From Puffinus mauretanicus (taxonomy: Eukaryota > Chordata > Aves > Procellariiformes > Procellariidae), in contig JAJKFH010001934.1 in assembly GCA_023333565.1 (NCBI GenBank), forward strand, positions 124,001-188,000: DNA of 64,000 bases. Direction: 5' to 3'. The notes under the pieces are model-generated. The model was not told where the DNA came from, made no database searches, and was given only the letters and a program-made list of their open reading frames with translations. Made by a program: the position numbers and the translations under genes. Below are positions 1-14,929 of the stretch, piece after piece; position 1 is the first letter of the stretch; each line of letters opens with the position of its first letter.

Positions 1-819
1 GGCTCAGCCGCCGCCACGCCGAGGCTGGCAGCCGGCGGGCATCGCTAACCTTCAGGGGGGCAGCGGGGAGAGGCAACGGGGAGCAGTGGCGGTTGGGGGG
101 GGGGGGGGCTGGAAGATGCAGCCATCAAATTCCAATCCCTGCCTGCACCCACCATCCAGCACCCAAGGTGTCGGCAGTTGCCGGACCCAGGAGAATCCAT
201 CCCTTTGCTTTCTTGCCTGCAACTTGCCCGGCTCGCCTGGCAGCCCGGGAGGAAGATGAGGAGCGCAGCCCAGCCCAGCTGCCGACGGAGCTGCGGATAC
301 ATGCATTTAAATCACTTATATCTTTACTTTCTCCTGCGCTGGCTGTGAGATGGGCTTTTTTTGCATGCGTAATTAGGGGGTGGAACAGATGGCGGAGGGT
401 TCGTTTAAAGTAATGCATCCATTAAAATAACCTTCGCTGTCGGGGACTGCGCTCCGACAGGGGCCTGTTTCACCGGGGGCGGTGGGGAAGGCGGGAAGAG
501 GTGGGGGGGGGGGGCTTTGTTCTGCAGGTTGAGAGGGGGGTTCGGACTTTGGGAAGGCGACCCGGAGCGCACAGTCCCTTTGGGATGCATCATCCCGGAT
601 GGTGGGATGAAGGGACGAAGCTGGTCCGGATACACCTCCACAGATGAGAGCTGGGGACTAAACTGGGACTAAACTGGGGCCAAATTGGGGTTGAATCGGT
701 CCTCTGCGGGGCTCAGTTTCCATAGCAATATGGCAGTGAGAATGGCGGGGACTCAAAACCTAGCCAAGGGCCAGCGGCCAGCCCTCCGGCATCTCCCAAG
801 CTGGGGAGGATGCCCACGG
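1..819. other. No gene found; AT-rich island at 296-430
   Basis: The stretch is GC-rich with no coding exon recognised. The island at 296-430 holds homeodomain/POU-like strings (ATGCATTTAAAT, GTAATTAG, TAATGCATCCATTAAA) and an E-box (CAGATG), like a conserved noncoding element. Confidence 0.5.
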
Positions 820-919
820 GGCGGGCACGGTCCCCGCCATCCCCACGGGGGGCAGCTCCGGCCGGGGGTACCCCCGGCCGGAGCTGCCCCCCGTGGGGAT
901 GGCGGGGACCGTGCCCGCC
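820..919. repeat. Perfect 100-bp palindrome with no spacer
   Basis: Positions 820-869 are the exact reverse complement of 870-919. The centre is GGGGGTACCCCC (864-875). Both arms are about 80% G+C. Outside these borders symmetry ends at once. It would form a 50-bp stem cruciform or hairpin. Spacer-free palindromes of this size are unusual in vertebrate DNA, so a fold-back sequencing artefact must be considered. Confidence 0.97.
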
Positions 920-3110
920 TCTCTCCCCCACCCACCCACGAAATAAGCTGGAGGAGGACATTTCGCCTTGCCACGCAGCACCAACCGCCTCTCCTATTTC
1001 AAACCCCCGGGATTCCCGGGAGAGGCAGGAGGGCTTTGTTCAGGCACCGGAGAAACGGAGGCCAGAGAAAGCAGGAGTGCCCTGCCAGCTCTTGTGTTTC
1101 ACTCCCGCGGAATGCCAGGGAGGGGAGGGCAACGCTGTTTCCCCCACCACCACCACCCAACCCCCCTACCCCCATGGGCATCCAGCCCCGGGCTGCAGGG
1201 TGCTGAGGTTGGGAGGAAGAGGAGGGGATGAAGGATGGGGAGGCGGGCGTCGCGCCGATGCCGTGATATCACCACGTGCGGCCGGGGCTGGCAGCGGGTG
1301 GGGGGATGACAGGCGATGACACGCACCCGCGGTGGCACGGCAATGCCGAGCACGGCGCTGGCTGGGTTGGAGCAGCCGTAATAATAAAACTCTCGCTCTA
1401 AATTACACCCCTATCCTGAAGGAGAGCAGAAGCACCCGTGGGTACCCCTTAAATTTGGGGGTTCCAGAGAGGCAGATGCTGGGGAAAGGGCTGGGGAAGA
1501 GCGAGAGCAGCAGCGAACCCAAAGCCACCCATGCGTGGTCAAATATTTAGTGTGCACTTGCTAAGGTGCTGCTGCTGCCTTTAGGGCATCGCTGCGTCTG
1601 AAACATCAGAGAGGTGGGAACCGGAGGGGGGGGATGGGGAGCAAATGCCAGGGCTGCGCTGGAGGTGGGGGGGGGGTTTCTCTCTTTTCCAGCTGGTCTG
1701 GGGAGGGGGGGGGGGAGCCAAAGCTGGCCCCCCCGCCCCCCACAGCGCAGGGAGCTCAGGAAGGGCTGGGATAAGCTCTGCTTCGCCCCGAGCCGTGCAA
1801 ACGCTGGCCGCTGCCTCGCCGCCCCCTCCCCGGCCACAGCCCCCAGACCCCGTGGGGCTGCACGTCTCTCCCTCCTCCTCCTCTTCTTCTTCCTCCTCCT
1901 CCAGCCCCTACATGCCTCGCCGGCACCCTGGGGTGCTGATGCCAACAGCGGGACGGGGCCGCTGCTCTTGCCAACACCTCCGTGCCCGGTGCTGGGGGCA
2001 GAAAGCGAGACGCCGACGGCAGCGGCGATGTGCCAAGGGCGGCGATGGCAGGCGCTGGGGACAAGGGAGCGAGGGGACACGCGGGATGGCGGCGATGGGC
2101 TGGGGGCTGCCAGGGAGACACCAACAGCCAAGAGAAGATCGCAACAGGACCCGGACCGCAGGGTGACGGGGGTCCCCAGGCCAGCAAGGGGAAAAGCCCC
2201 TCCGGTTTGCCCTCCCCAGCCCTGTGCATGCGTCGAGGAGGAGCCGCCGCGCCTGGGACACCGGGCTTTGCCCCGCCGCCGCTCGCACAGCCCCGTCCCC
2301 ATGCCGTCCCCCGGCTGCCGAGCCCCCGCTCCGCCACCCCCACCCTCCCGCTCGCTGATCCCAAACTCCCCCGTCCCATCCCTCTCCTCTCCCCGGCTCA
2401 CCTGCCATCACCCCCCAGCCGCCCGCCAGGCCCCGGCACGCCGCCCCTTCCCCTCCCTCCGCATTTCAGCCCGTCCCTTTGGTGCACCCCAAGACCCCGA
2501 GCTTTTCCCACTCCCCAGCCGACAATCCACCGGGAAAACAAGTCCCCAAAAACCTTCTCCGCATCCGCGCCAGGCTCTGCGGGTCTGGGGGGGCTGCGGG
2601 CTGGCCCCCCGCTCGCCAAGAACAATAGTGCCTTGTTCCAGCCCGGCTCCGTCCTCTCCTGCCGGGGCTGCAAACACCTCCCTGGGCAATGCGCTGGCCA
2701 CTCTCACCTCTACGTCTTTCTCGCTGTTTCCCAGCTCCCTCCTGACAAATCCCCGTTCCCGATCGCTTCTCCTCCCCGCGGGTCCATATTAAGCTACATT
2801 CTCCTTTCAGCTGGGTGGAAAACAGCAGTAATAACCATGTGGAGAGAGCCGTGCCCCCCACCTCCACTTCCCTCCCACTTTGGGGTTCAAATTTCATTTC
2901 AGCAAAAAAGCTTCCCCCGCCTCCAATTTCTTCCCCCAAACCGAGTCGCTGTCGTCTCGTCTGATCTCGGCAGGGGCCGTATGGATGCTCAGCTCCTCCT
3001 GGTTCAGGATCTGCTGCCAATCTGGACCTCGCAAACTGGTTCTCACACAGCTCCCGCCTAGCACCTCCCTCTCAGCATTTATTGTCCCTCCTCAGCCACC
3101 CAGCCCCAGC
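920..3110. other. GC-rich noncoding, no gene supported
   Basis: Several long frames on both strands are explained by 65-70% G+C and few stop codons. No family motif, coherent splice series or RNA gene is visible. A (TCC)n/(TTC)n run lies at 1870-1903. Confidence 0.5.
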
Positions 3111-3617
3111 TTGCTCCCTGCCACCCTGCTCCCATGTCACCCGCTCCCTGCCATCCTGCTCCCCTGCCACCCTGCACCCTGCTCCCCTGCCACCCTGCTC
3201 CCATGTCACCCGCCACCCTGCCACCCTGCTCCCCTGCCACCCGCTCCCTGACACCCTGCTCCCCCTGACACCCTGCTACCCTGCTCCCCTGCCACTCTGC
3301 TCCCCCTGCTCCCCCTGTCACCCTGCTCCCTGCCACCCTGCTCCCATGTCACCCACTCCCTGCCACCTTGCTCCCATGTCACCTGCTCCCTGCCACCCTG
3401 CTCCCATGTCACCTGCTCCCTGCCACCCTGCTCCCCTGCCACCCTGCTCCCATGTCACCCTGCTCCCATGTCACCTGCTCCCCGCCACCCTGCTCCCATG
3501 TCACCTGCTCCCCGCCACCCTGCTCCCTGCCACCCTGCTCCCCCTGCCACCCTGCTCCCTGCCACCCTGCTCCCCCTGCCACCCTGCTCCCCCTGCCACC
3601 CTGCTCCCCCTGCCACC
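3111..3617. repeat. GC-rich minisatellite (CCACCCTGCTCCC family)
   Basis: Variants of TGCCACCCTGCTCCC alternate with CATGTCACC(T/C)GCTCC for about 500 bp, with units of roughly 15-32 bp. The strand bias is marked (C-rich on plus). The long reading frames on both strands here are products of the repeat and are not genes. Confidence 0.9.
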
Positions 3618-3982
3618 CAAGCAGCAATACATGGGGTGCCACACTCCCCTCCTATCCCTGCTTCTGCTTGGGTGCATCCCAAACCAAGCCACCGAGTTTG
3701 CCGGGCAAGATTTATTCCTGGCGAATTCCCGGGGGGCCAGCGGGGCCGACAGCCGGCGGGGAGCGGAGCAGCCCCGTTGCCTCCAGCCGAGCAGCCTCCC
3801 TCTCTCCCGCAGCTGAAGAGCTCATCTCCCTCGCCCAAGGCGCTCCGTCCTCCTCCAGATATTTTAGGCCCAGGTTTTGCGAGGAATGTACAGGCGCCGA
3901 GCCCAAGCCGATGCGCTGAAGTCAGCAGGAGGCGAAGAGCGTGCGCGGGGCTCGGGGCCCCGGGGGCGGCGGCGGCGGCGCG

Positions 3983-4027
3983 GGGATGGGATGGGATGGG
4001 ATGGGGTGGGATGGGATGGGATGGGAT
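3983..4027. repeat. (GGGAT)n microsatellite
   Basis: About nine GGGAT pentamers occur with one interruption, next to a short (GGC)n run. G-triplets every five bases allow a G-quadruplex on the plus strand. Confidence 0.9.
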
Positions 4028-5175
4028 ACTGCTCCCTCCGCCTGGAGCTCGTTTAGCGGTGGGAAGGGCAGAGGTTGGAGCTGGCGGATGCCAGAACTGC
4101 TTCGCTCTCCCTCCGAGAGGATCAATACCACATTTCGCCGCTCCCCCGTCTCCCCGCATCGCGCCAGGCCAGGCTGCATCAGCGCTTGCCCACGTGCACG
4201 CCTGCGCGGGGTGGGCTTCGGCACCGGGAAGGGGGGGTCCCCACCGCTGTCTGTCCCCGTCCCCTTCACCGAGGAGGGGAAGAAGGTGTTTTCGCCAGGG
4301 TGACATGTCCCCTGCCAGCACCTGCCCAGACCCACCTTCACCCCCCAGCTCCACACGCCAGCCCCATCCCTGCGCACCAAACCCTGCCCGCGCACCAAAC
4401 CCTACCCGCGCACGTGCCCGTGCCTCCCGCTAACACCCCCTCCTGCACCCCACTGACCCCCTGCACCCCCATCCAAGCACCCGCAGCCCATCCGCCGCAG
4501 CCCCCCCCCCCCCCATCACACCTCCCAGTCCAGCATCCCCGGGGTGGGGAGGGTGGGGGGCTTCGCCCTGCCGCAGAGGGGAGTCCCCGGCGTGGTGGCG
4601 CGCGCCCGCCCTTGTCACGGCCCCGTTGGCACGCAGGCGTCCTACGTGCTCCAACAGGTGAGCCCCCGGGGCAGCGTTCCTGCCTGGGCCCGGAACTGTC
4701 CCCACCGGGCAGCCGGTTTGCAGGCATGTTCCTTCCCAGCACGTCCCTCCCTCCTTTCCCTTCGTATCCAGCCTCCCTCGGCCGGCAAAAGCGGGGAGCC
4801 GACGGATTTTAATGAGCTCCCCGGAGGCATCGCTCCGCACCCCGCCTCCCGCCTCTTCCCGCGCCCGGGAACCGATGCTCTGAAACACAACCCTCGGTGG
4901 CAAGCCTGGAAAAAAACCACAGGGCACATTTTCCGCCCCCCCCCCCCCCTTTCCCTCCTCGCCTCCCCCAGCTTTTTTGCTCTCCTGCCGATGCCAAAGA
5001 CCCAGCCGGGCTCTTGTGCTTTCACTCGCAGCTGCAGCTGCCGATTTTCGCTGTAAGCCCTTGTGCCTAGAAGGCCCAGAGCGAGGGATTCTGGGACGCG
5101 GTGATTGAAGACAGCACCAGCGCGGAGACCATTGCTCAGACTTTCCCTGTCTGTCGCCCCAACGCTCAACCCACA

Positions 5176-5299
5176 GAGAGGGAGGGAAGAAAGAAGAAAA
5201 AAAAAAAAAAAAAAAAAAAGGGAAAGAAAAAAAAAGGAAAGAAAGGGAAAAAAAAAAAAAAAGAAAAAAAAAGATGGAGAGGGAAGAAAAAAAAAAATA
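5176..5299. repeat. A/G purine tract
   Basis: About 120 nt contain almost only A and G on the plus strand, dominated by long A runs with GGAAAG interruptions. A Lys-rich reading frame through it is spurious. Such tracts can form triplex DNA and are prone to length errors. Confidence 0.9.
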
Positions 5300-6109
5300 A
5301 ACCACAAAAACGGACTGGCGCTCGCCCCTTCCCACCCACGCAGAGCGGCACGCTCCGCTGCGCCGGCACCGAGCGGCACCCAGCCTTCGCCCGGGTCAGC
5401 CAGCCCATGGGGCCAGGGTGAGCTCCCCAGCCCCGCGACACCCCGACGAACTCCCGGCTGCTTCACTTGGCAACGCCAAATCCCACCGCGAGCGCGCCGG
5501 ATCGCTCTCACCCGCCGTACATCGCCTGAAAAACTCACGGCGGGCACCTTAGCGGCACCTCGTTTGCTTCCTCCCTGCGTTATTTTGAACGAAAAATAAT
5601 AGTAACGCAGCTTTCCAGCCACCGTTTGCGGCACAGGGTAAATATCAGGGCGCTGGTGCAAGGGGAGGACAGCCACATGCCGGAACCCGCCAAGCCGCCA
5701 CCCACGACACGGTGGGACCGGCTGGGATGCACCCCCGAGCCAAGCAAACACCCTGGACGTGTCACCATGTCCCCCTGCATGCAAGGTCTCCTCGGGGAGG
5801 GGTCCCGTGTCCAAGGTGTTTGGGAAGGTCCCATCGGGACCAAATACCTGCTCCTCCACACGCTGCGCCGGACCAAGCCAGCGTGGTGCCCTGAGGCAGG
5901 AACAAACTCCAGCCCGGACAGACGGACATGCGGCGGGGAGCAGGAGAACCAGGCTGCCACCCCGCTGGACCCCATGCCGCGAGGAGAGGGGCTGCAGAGC
6001 ATCCCCCGCCAGCCGAGCCCTCGCACTCCAGAGAACTACCACTCGCACGCTGGCTCCCCAGGATCATGGGGCCGGTTCAAGACGCTGTGGCACATCCCAG
6101 TCCGCCATG

Positions 6110-6176
6110 ACGGCGGGGCTGGGGAGGGGGACGGCGGGGCTGGGGAGGGGGACGGCGGGGCTGGGGAGGGGGACGG
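6110..6176. repeat. Three tandem 21-bp G-rich units
   Basis: The unit ACGGCGGGGCTGGGGAGGGGG is repeated three times exactly (6110-6130, 6131-6151, 6152-6172), followed by a partial copy. Each unit has enough G runs for a quadruplex. Confidence 0.9.
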
Positions 6177-6475
6177 CACGGGGGGGGGGACACATCTGCG
6201 ACGCATTCAGAGGCCACCCCGCATCCGGGCAGCCCGGCCACAGCCCAGCATCCAGCTGGCCGGCCCCGGGGGGGAGCCCTGCCCTATCGCCAGGCAAAAA
6301 CCCCCCCCCCCTGCTCCCCGTCCCTCCCGCTCCCCCCCACCACGTTCCCGTTAACGAGCCCGGAAGAAGGAAACAGCCCTCCCCACCGCTGCCCTGTTTA
6401 CCAAGAGCTGGTTCCAAGCACTCGGGAGAATAGCAGGAGCATTTCAAGGCCCTGTTTCCACTCGGCTGACACACA

Positions 6476-6485
6476 CTATTTATAG
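6476..6485. promoter_or_regulatory. Perfect MEF2 consensus site
   Basis: CTATTTATAG matches the palindromic MEF2 consensus CTA(A/T)4TAG at every base, within a small AT-richer island (6420-6540) in GC-rich surroundings. Function is inferred only. Confidence 0.4.
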
Positions 6486-8519
6486 AAGCCCACAATTCTC
6501 CCAGAGCTTTCCTCGGGATCTCAGCAGAAATAGCCTGCCCCGGGTCTCTGCTGCCTCCTCTAAGGAGGCCAGGGCAGCGCCGGCCCCCCCAGGCTTCCCG
6601 TAACCTTCCACGGGCTTCCATCGCTTCTCCTCCGCCGGCCACCCCGCTCCCGGCGTGTCCTTGGCTACCCCGTCCCCGCCACGGTGCCAAACCTTCGCCT
6701 CTCCCCCCGCCAAACCCCCGGCCATCTCCACCTCCTGCCGGATCGGTTCCCGGCGGGTGCACGGTGGCTCCGGCGGGTGCACGGTGGCTCCGACCGGTGT
6801 CCGCTCGCCGGACGATGGCGGGAGGGAACCGGACTGTGGTTCATGGAGAGGGGGGGAGGTTGGCGGTCGGGCGAAAGCCACCTCCCGCCTGACTGCATCG
6901 GAGCGCGGCGGAGCCCCGGGGGACTCGCACCGGGGATGGAGTTGGCCTATTCAGGTTACAGAGACATGGCAGAGCGGAATTTGGCGCCGCGCCATCCCTT
7001 CTCCAACCCCCCCCCCCTCCTCACCCTCCTCTTCCCCCCCCTCCCCACCACCACCACCACCCTCCCCTGCAAATTCCTCAGCCCAGCAGGAGAAGCCAGT
7101 GTAAGGGGACACCTGGGGGGGCGAGGAAGGCAGGAGGGGGGGGGAGGTGAAGGCCTGAGGGAGGAGGGGGGGCCCCCGATTCCAGACCACGCGTCCCCAG
7201 CGCCCGCCGGCGCCTGGGTCTAAAGCGAGCGGGCAGGATCCGTGCCCGTCGCCCTGGGGGTTCGCTTCTGCTCTCTGTCACGCCAGGATAAATCTGGAGC
7301 GACTCCACCGCGCGCCGGGGCTCGCGGCGGCACACAATGAGCTCAGCCCGTGGCTTTTGGTGGCTGTTCTGGCAGCCACGGGCCGAGGGACTGGACGCAC
7401 GAGGCCACCAGGTCGCGGTCGGGGCCACGTCCTCCCCCGGCACGTAAACAAGCGGGGACCCAGGTGTCTCCACCTGCCCCGGCCTTGGGGACATCAAACA
7501 CGTCCCCGGGGTGGGCAGAGGGTCCGGTGTTAACGTGACCCCGTGGGATGATTCCAGCCCTCGCCAAAGCCACCGGTCCCCCGTGGTCCCCATTGCTGTG
7601 CAAGCACCGAGGGGCCGCGCTGGGTGGGGGGGGGGGTGGGGGGATTTAAATCAGCTGATCGATAAAAACAAATCAGAGGGGGGATGACAGGCACCGAAGC
7701 AACAACCGCTCGCCGAACCCCGCGCCGCGGACCACGCAACTTCACCGGCGGGGCTGGGGCGAGCCCCCCCCACCCACACCCCCCATATCCCCCCCCCCAC
7801 TCTAACCACCTCCGGGGCTGCCCCCCGTGGGCCAGCCCACTGCTCCCCGGCTGCCAGGGGAAGGGGGGTGGGATGCTCTGCCCCAAGACGGGGGGGGTCC
7901 CCCCAAGTCCCCCGGGAAGCCCAAACGTTGTTGACACGCCGGGCTCCGGCGGCGGCCTGCCTTCTAGCGGGCAGAGCCGGCTCTGACAGCTGTCACTCAC
8001 CGCTCGCAGCCGGGGGAGTGAGGCGGGGGCCGGCCAGGGGGAGGTGGCTGAACTCATGGAGATCGCAGCCCCCCCTCCCACCTCGTCGGGGGCTCGCCCC
8101 GGGCCCCCCCCGCAGGCCCCTCCCCGCCCCAAGTGCCATTAAACTCCTGCAATTTGGCACCAACTCGCCGCGCAACTTCAGCGGAGGGGACGGCGGGGGG
8201 GGACGGGGACACGCCGCCTCCTTCCTACCCCCCCCCCTCCCCTCCCGCTCTCCCCGAAGGGGGTGTCCCGTGTGTCCTCCCCCACCCCCGCTTCCCAACC
8301 CCACACAAAGGCGGGGAGAGGTGGTGGTGGGGGGGTCCCCCGGTACTCACCCACCGGCTGCTGCGCTCCGAGCCCCTCGGAGCCCGCCCGCTTGGGGAGG
8401 CTCCTGCCGTCCGGCGGGGCTGCCTCCTGACCGGCCGCGGGTGTCCCGGAGCCCTCGGCACCGCTCGCCACCTTCAACGAGAGCATTTCCAGCGCCTCCT
8501 GCTCACATTCTCCCCAGGC

Positions 8520-8755
8520 AACTCCGCTCCTGCCAGCCCGCCCCCTCCTCCGTCCCCTGCCTGCTCTTTCCTCTCCGCTTTCCTCCTTCCCTCTTCCCCC
8601 CCCTCCACCCCTCTATTTTATTTTTTTCCGGGCTTTTTCTCTCCCCTCTGCCGCTTAGCTTTTTTTTTTTTTTCCTCCCTCTTTTTTTCCTCTTTTTTTT
8701 TTCCCCTCCTATTTTTTTTTTTTTTTTTCCCCTTCGCCTCTCACACACACACACA
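8520..8755. repeat. Polypyrimidine tract followed by (CA)n
   Basis: The plus strand is almost pure C/T for over 200 nt, with T runs of 8-18, then (CA)7 at about 8741-8755. Mirror-like pyrimidine tracts of this kind can adopt H-DNA near promoters. Confidence 0.85.
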
Positions 8756-8878
8756 AAAGGCAGCGGAGCGGGAGGCGGAGGGGAACCGACCTCCCCTCTG
8801 CGCCTCCGCCGCTCGCCGCCTGCGGAAAGCAAAGAAAGACACAGCGCAGCAGAGCCCTGGCTTGCCGCTGCCTCCCCC

Positions 8879-8950
8879 CTTCCTCCTCCTCCTCCTCCTC
8901 CTCCTCCTCCCTCCTCCTCCACCTCCTCCTCCTCCTCCTCCTCCTCCCTC
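8879..8950. repeat. (CTC)n / (TCC)n trinucleotide repeat
   Basis: About 20 CTC units occur with two short interruptions, inside the CpG-rich promoter-like region. Confidence 0.9.
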
Positions 8951-9140
8951 TCTCTTGCCTTCTGCCGCTCCCGGCTTTGTGGGGGCTGGGATAAAAGGGG
9001 GGGAGCGGAGCCGGCGGCGAGGCGCGCCCTGCCCCTCTCTCTCCTCTCCGTGCTCGGCGGGGACCGAGGCTCCGCTTCGCTCCGCTGTCAGCGGCACGGC
9101 CAGCATCCGGCACCCCGGGGAGCCGTGCAGCACCGCCGGG

Positions 9141-9159
9141 GCATGCCGGGCCTTGTAGT
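9141..9159 (-). promoter_or_regulatory. ZNF143/SBS-type promoter motif
   Basis: On the minus strand the sequence reads ACTACAAGGCCCGGCATGC. The known core-promoter element is ACTACAATTCCCAGCATGC, so 16 of 19 bases agree. This motif usually lies close to transcription starts in CpG islands and is often bidirectional. Confidence 0.6.
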
Positions 9160-9309
9160 CCTTCCTTCCCCCCCCTTTTTTCCCCCCCGCCTTCCTTTCC
9201 TTTCCTCCCCCCCCCCTCCGCCCCTCTTTCTCCTCCCCGCCGCTGCGCAGGGAGGGGCGCAAACGGGCGCGCCTCCGTTGCGTGTTGCTTGCGGGGGGGG
9301 GCAGGGGAA

Positions 9310-9329
9310 CAAACCACCCGGGTGGTTTG
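9310..9329. repeat. 20-bp perfect palindrome between G and C tracts
   Basis: CAAACCACCCGGGTGGTTTG is self-complementary. A run of G's lies to its left and a run of C's to its right, so the hairpin can extend imperfectly. Confidence 0.85.
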
Positions 9330-9532
9330 CCCCCCCCGGGTTGCCCCCCCCCTCCCAGGTCCCAATGGGATGCGCGGGGCATTGCTGCCCTCTCCCGGGT
9401 TGCACCCGCCTGCGCACCCCGCCTTCCTGAGGATGCACAGCCTGCAGCCCCACCACAATCCGGGGTGCACTTCATCACCCTCTCCGACTCAGCACCCCTG
9501 CACCCCCACAGAGCCACCCAAGCACCCCCCCT

Positions 9533-9588
9533 CTTTTTTTTTTTTTTTTTTTTTTCCCCCCTCCACTTTTAATTTTTTTTTTTTTAAG
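9533..9588. repeat. T-rich tract
   Basis: Two long T runs are separated by a short C-rich stretch. No other feature is visible. Confidence 0.85.
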
Positions 9589-9839
9589 CAAAAGCTCTGT
9601 CTGGGGCCTGGAAACTTCCCTGCTGTTTAATAACACCCTGCTCCTCCACATTTTTTGGGGGGCGGCGTTGTGTCCCCTCTCGGCCACGTCCCAGAGGGGA
9701 TGCCAAGAGGGCAATTGGTGACCAAGGCCCCTTGGGACAGCGGTGGCAGAGCGGGGAGCTGCCCCCCAGCTCCCTGAGCACCCCGTGACCTCCCTCCCCG
9801 TGGCTCCGTCGAGCATCTCTCCAGTTCCTTCCCTCCAAA

Positions 9840-10020
9840 TCTCCGCCAATGTTAATATTCCCGGAGCCGGGTAGATACAATATAATTAAAGTAGATAATA
9901 CCACTGATGTTTGTTATGACATTGTGTTTTTGTGAGTGACGAGTGAAGGGTTAACTCCAGGGAATTGGGAATATTGCTTGGCTGCTAATAACACGTGAGT
10001 CATCGATGAAATAACACATG
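9840..10020. promoter_or_regulatory. Candidate conserved noncoding element, AT-rich, with E-box/AP-1
   Basis: This is an AT-rich island with TTAATATTCC, a CACGTG E-box at 9992-9997 overlapping an AP-1 site TGAGTCA at 9996-10002, and ATCGATGAAATAA. It stands out from flanks above 60% G+C. The call rests on composition and motif density only. Confidence 0.4.
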
Positions 10021-10479
10021 GGTGCAGGGAGAGACACAGCACCTGGCTTTACAGCAGCCCTCCGCCTCGCCTGCGTGGTGCAGGCTGCGGTTTGATGTGT
10101 GTTGCTGGATCAACAGGCAGTGAGGAGCGAATCTGCGCTCAGGATATGTGCTGGGCACCCCAGTTTCACCGCCGGATTGGGATGAACTGGTGAGCCGGGG
10201 TCAAGCTGAGAGTTGTCTTCCAGCGGGGATCTATCTGAAAAACCGACAGCTCCGTCCCTGGGCTCTGTGCACCCCAGTGGGATCGACGGGGATGGATCGG
10301 GGACCGGGTGGGCTCTGCACACCCCGGATAAGGATGGGGACCGGTCTGCGTTGCTCCTGGAAGCGGTGCGGAGAGGAGGCCTGGGCTCCAGCCCGGTCAG
10401 CAGAGGAATCTGCACACGCAGACAGGATCGCTGCAATCGCTGGTGGCTGAGTGAGCAACTTTGCAGGCTTCCTCGTCCC

Positions 10480-10870
10480 CTCGCCCTGAATGTCAGCTTT
10501 GAATTTTCTTGCTATTTTTAGGGACGGTTCAAAAAACGAGGAGGATGCCTCCCTTCTCGCCTTGCAGGGCTTTGCACCCTATGAATATTGCAAGCCTGTG
10601 TATTGCTGTACCTGCGTGTGCACCGGGGGAGCGGGACGGAGGGACGGGTCAGCTGTCTTGCAACGGGCAGGGAGAGAAGGAGGTCGTGCAAAAAACATTA
10701 CATTGCAAGCAGAATGGGTTAGAATGTAAAAGATTTATTAATTTAATCCGAAGCATTAAAAGGTCATGTATTAATCAAAGAGATGCTTAAAACTGTCAAA
10801 GTCCTTTGTCAGGTTTGAAGTGCATCTCTATAGTTATCATAAAATATATATATCAGTCTGGCATGGAGCC
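10480..10870. promoter_or_regulatory. Candidate conserved noncoding element, AT-rich
   Basis: This is a 390-bp AT-rich island with stacked motifs: TATGAATATTGCAAG (POU-like), TTTATTAATTTAATC (homeodomain), TTAATCAAAG (TCF/LEF) and CTTTGTCAGG. It is noncoding in all frames beyond short chance frames. It looks like a developmental enhancer by composition, and function is inferred. Confidence 0.42.
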
Positions 10871-14749
<3,879 letters not shown>

Positions 14750-14929
14750 TCAGAGAGCTGGGGGTGAACCGGGGTGCTCTCCCCAGCTGTAGGGCTCTGC
14801 CCCCCCCCACGGGGCTGGAGAGGGACAGCACACGTGTCCCCGTGGGCCTGGGGACAAGGGACACATTGTGCAGGCGAGACGTGTGTGCCCCACACAACGG
14901 GAGTGGGGTTTTGGGGTGCTGGGGGTGTG

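Larger units (their letters stand above)
3618..8099. other. GC-rich noncoding apart from listed repeats and sites
   Basis: No gene is recognised. Poly-C runs occur near 4501-4514 and 4937-4950. A short AT-richer stretch at 7640-7690 contains ATTTAAATCAGCTGATCGAT and AAAACAAATC (E-box, ONECUT- and FOX-like strings). Confidence 0.5.
8100..9400. promoter_or_regulatory. CpG-rich promoter-like region
   Basis: A CpG-dense block contains a polypyrimidine tract, (CTC)n, a TATA-like GATAAAAG at 8990-8997 and a ZNF143-type site at 9141-9159. This suggests a transcription start region near 9.0-9.2 kb. By synteny with the human AHDC1-FGR interval it could be a 5' start of AHDC1 (minus strand), but no exon of that gene can be identified here, and the TATA-like box points the other way. 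Confidence 0.45.

Noticed and set aside
3082..3816. Cys/Pro-rich repeat protein
   Set aside because: It is the product of the CCACCCTGCTCCC minisatellite, with no start context or splice signals.
7868..9430. 520-codon frame across the CpG-rich block
   Set aside because: It runs through polypyrimidine, (CTC)n and poly-C tracts and gives Phe/Leu/Ser/Pro runs. It is not protein-like.
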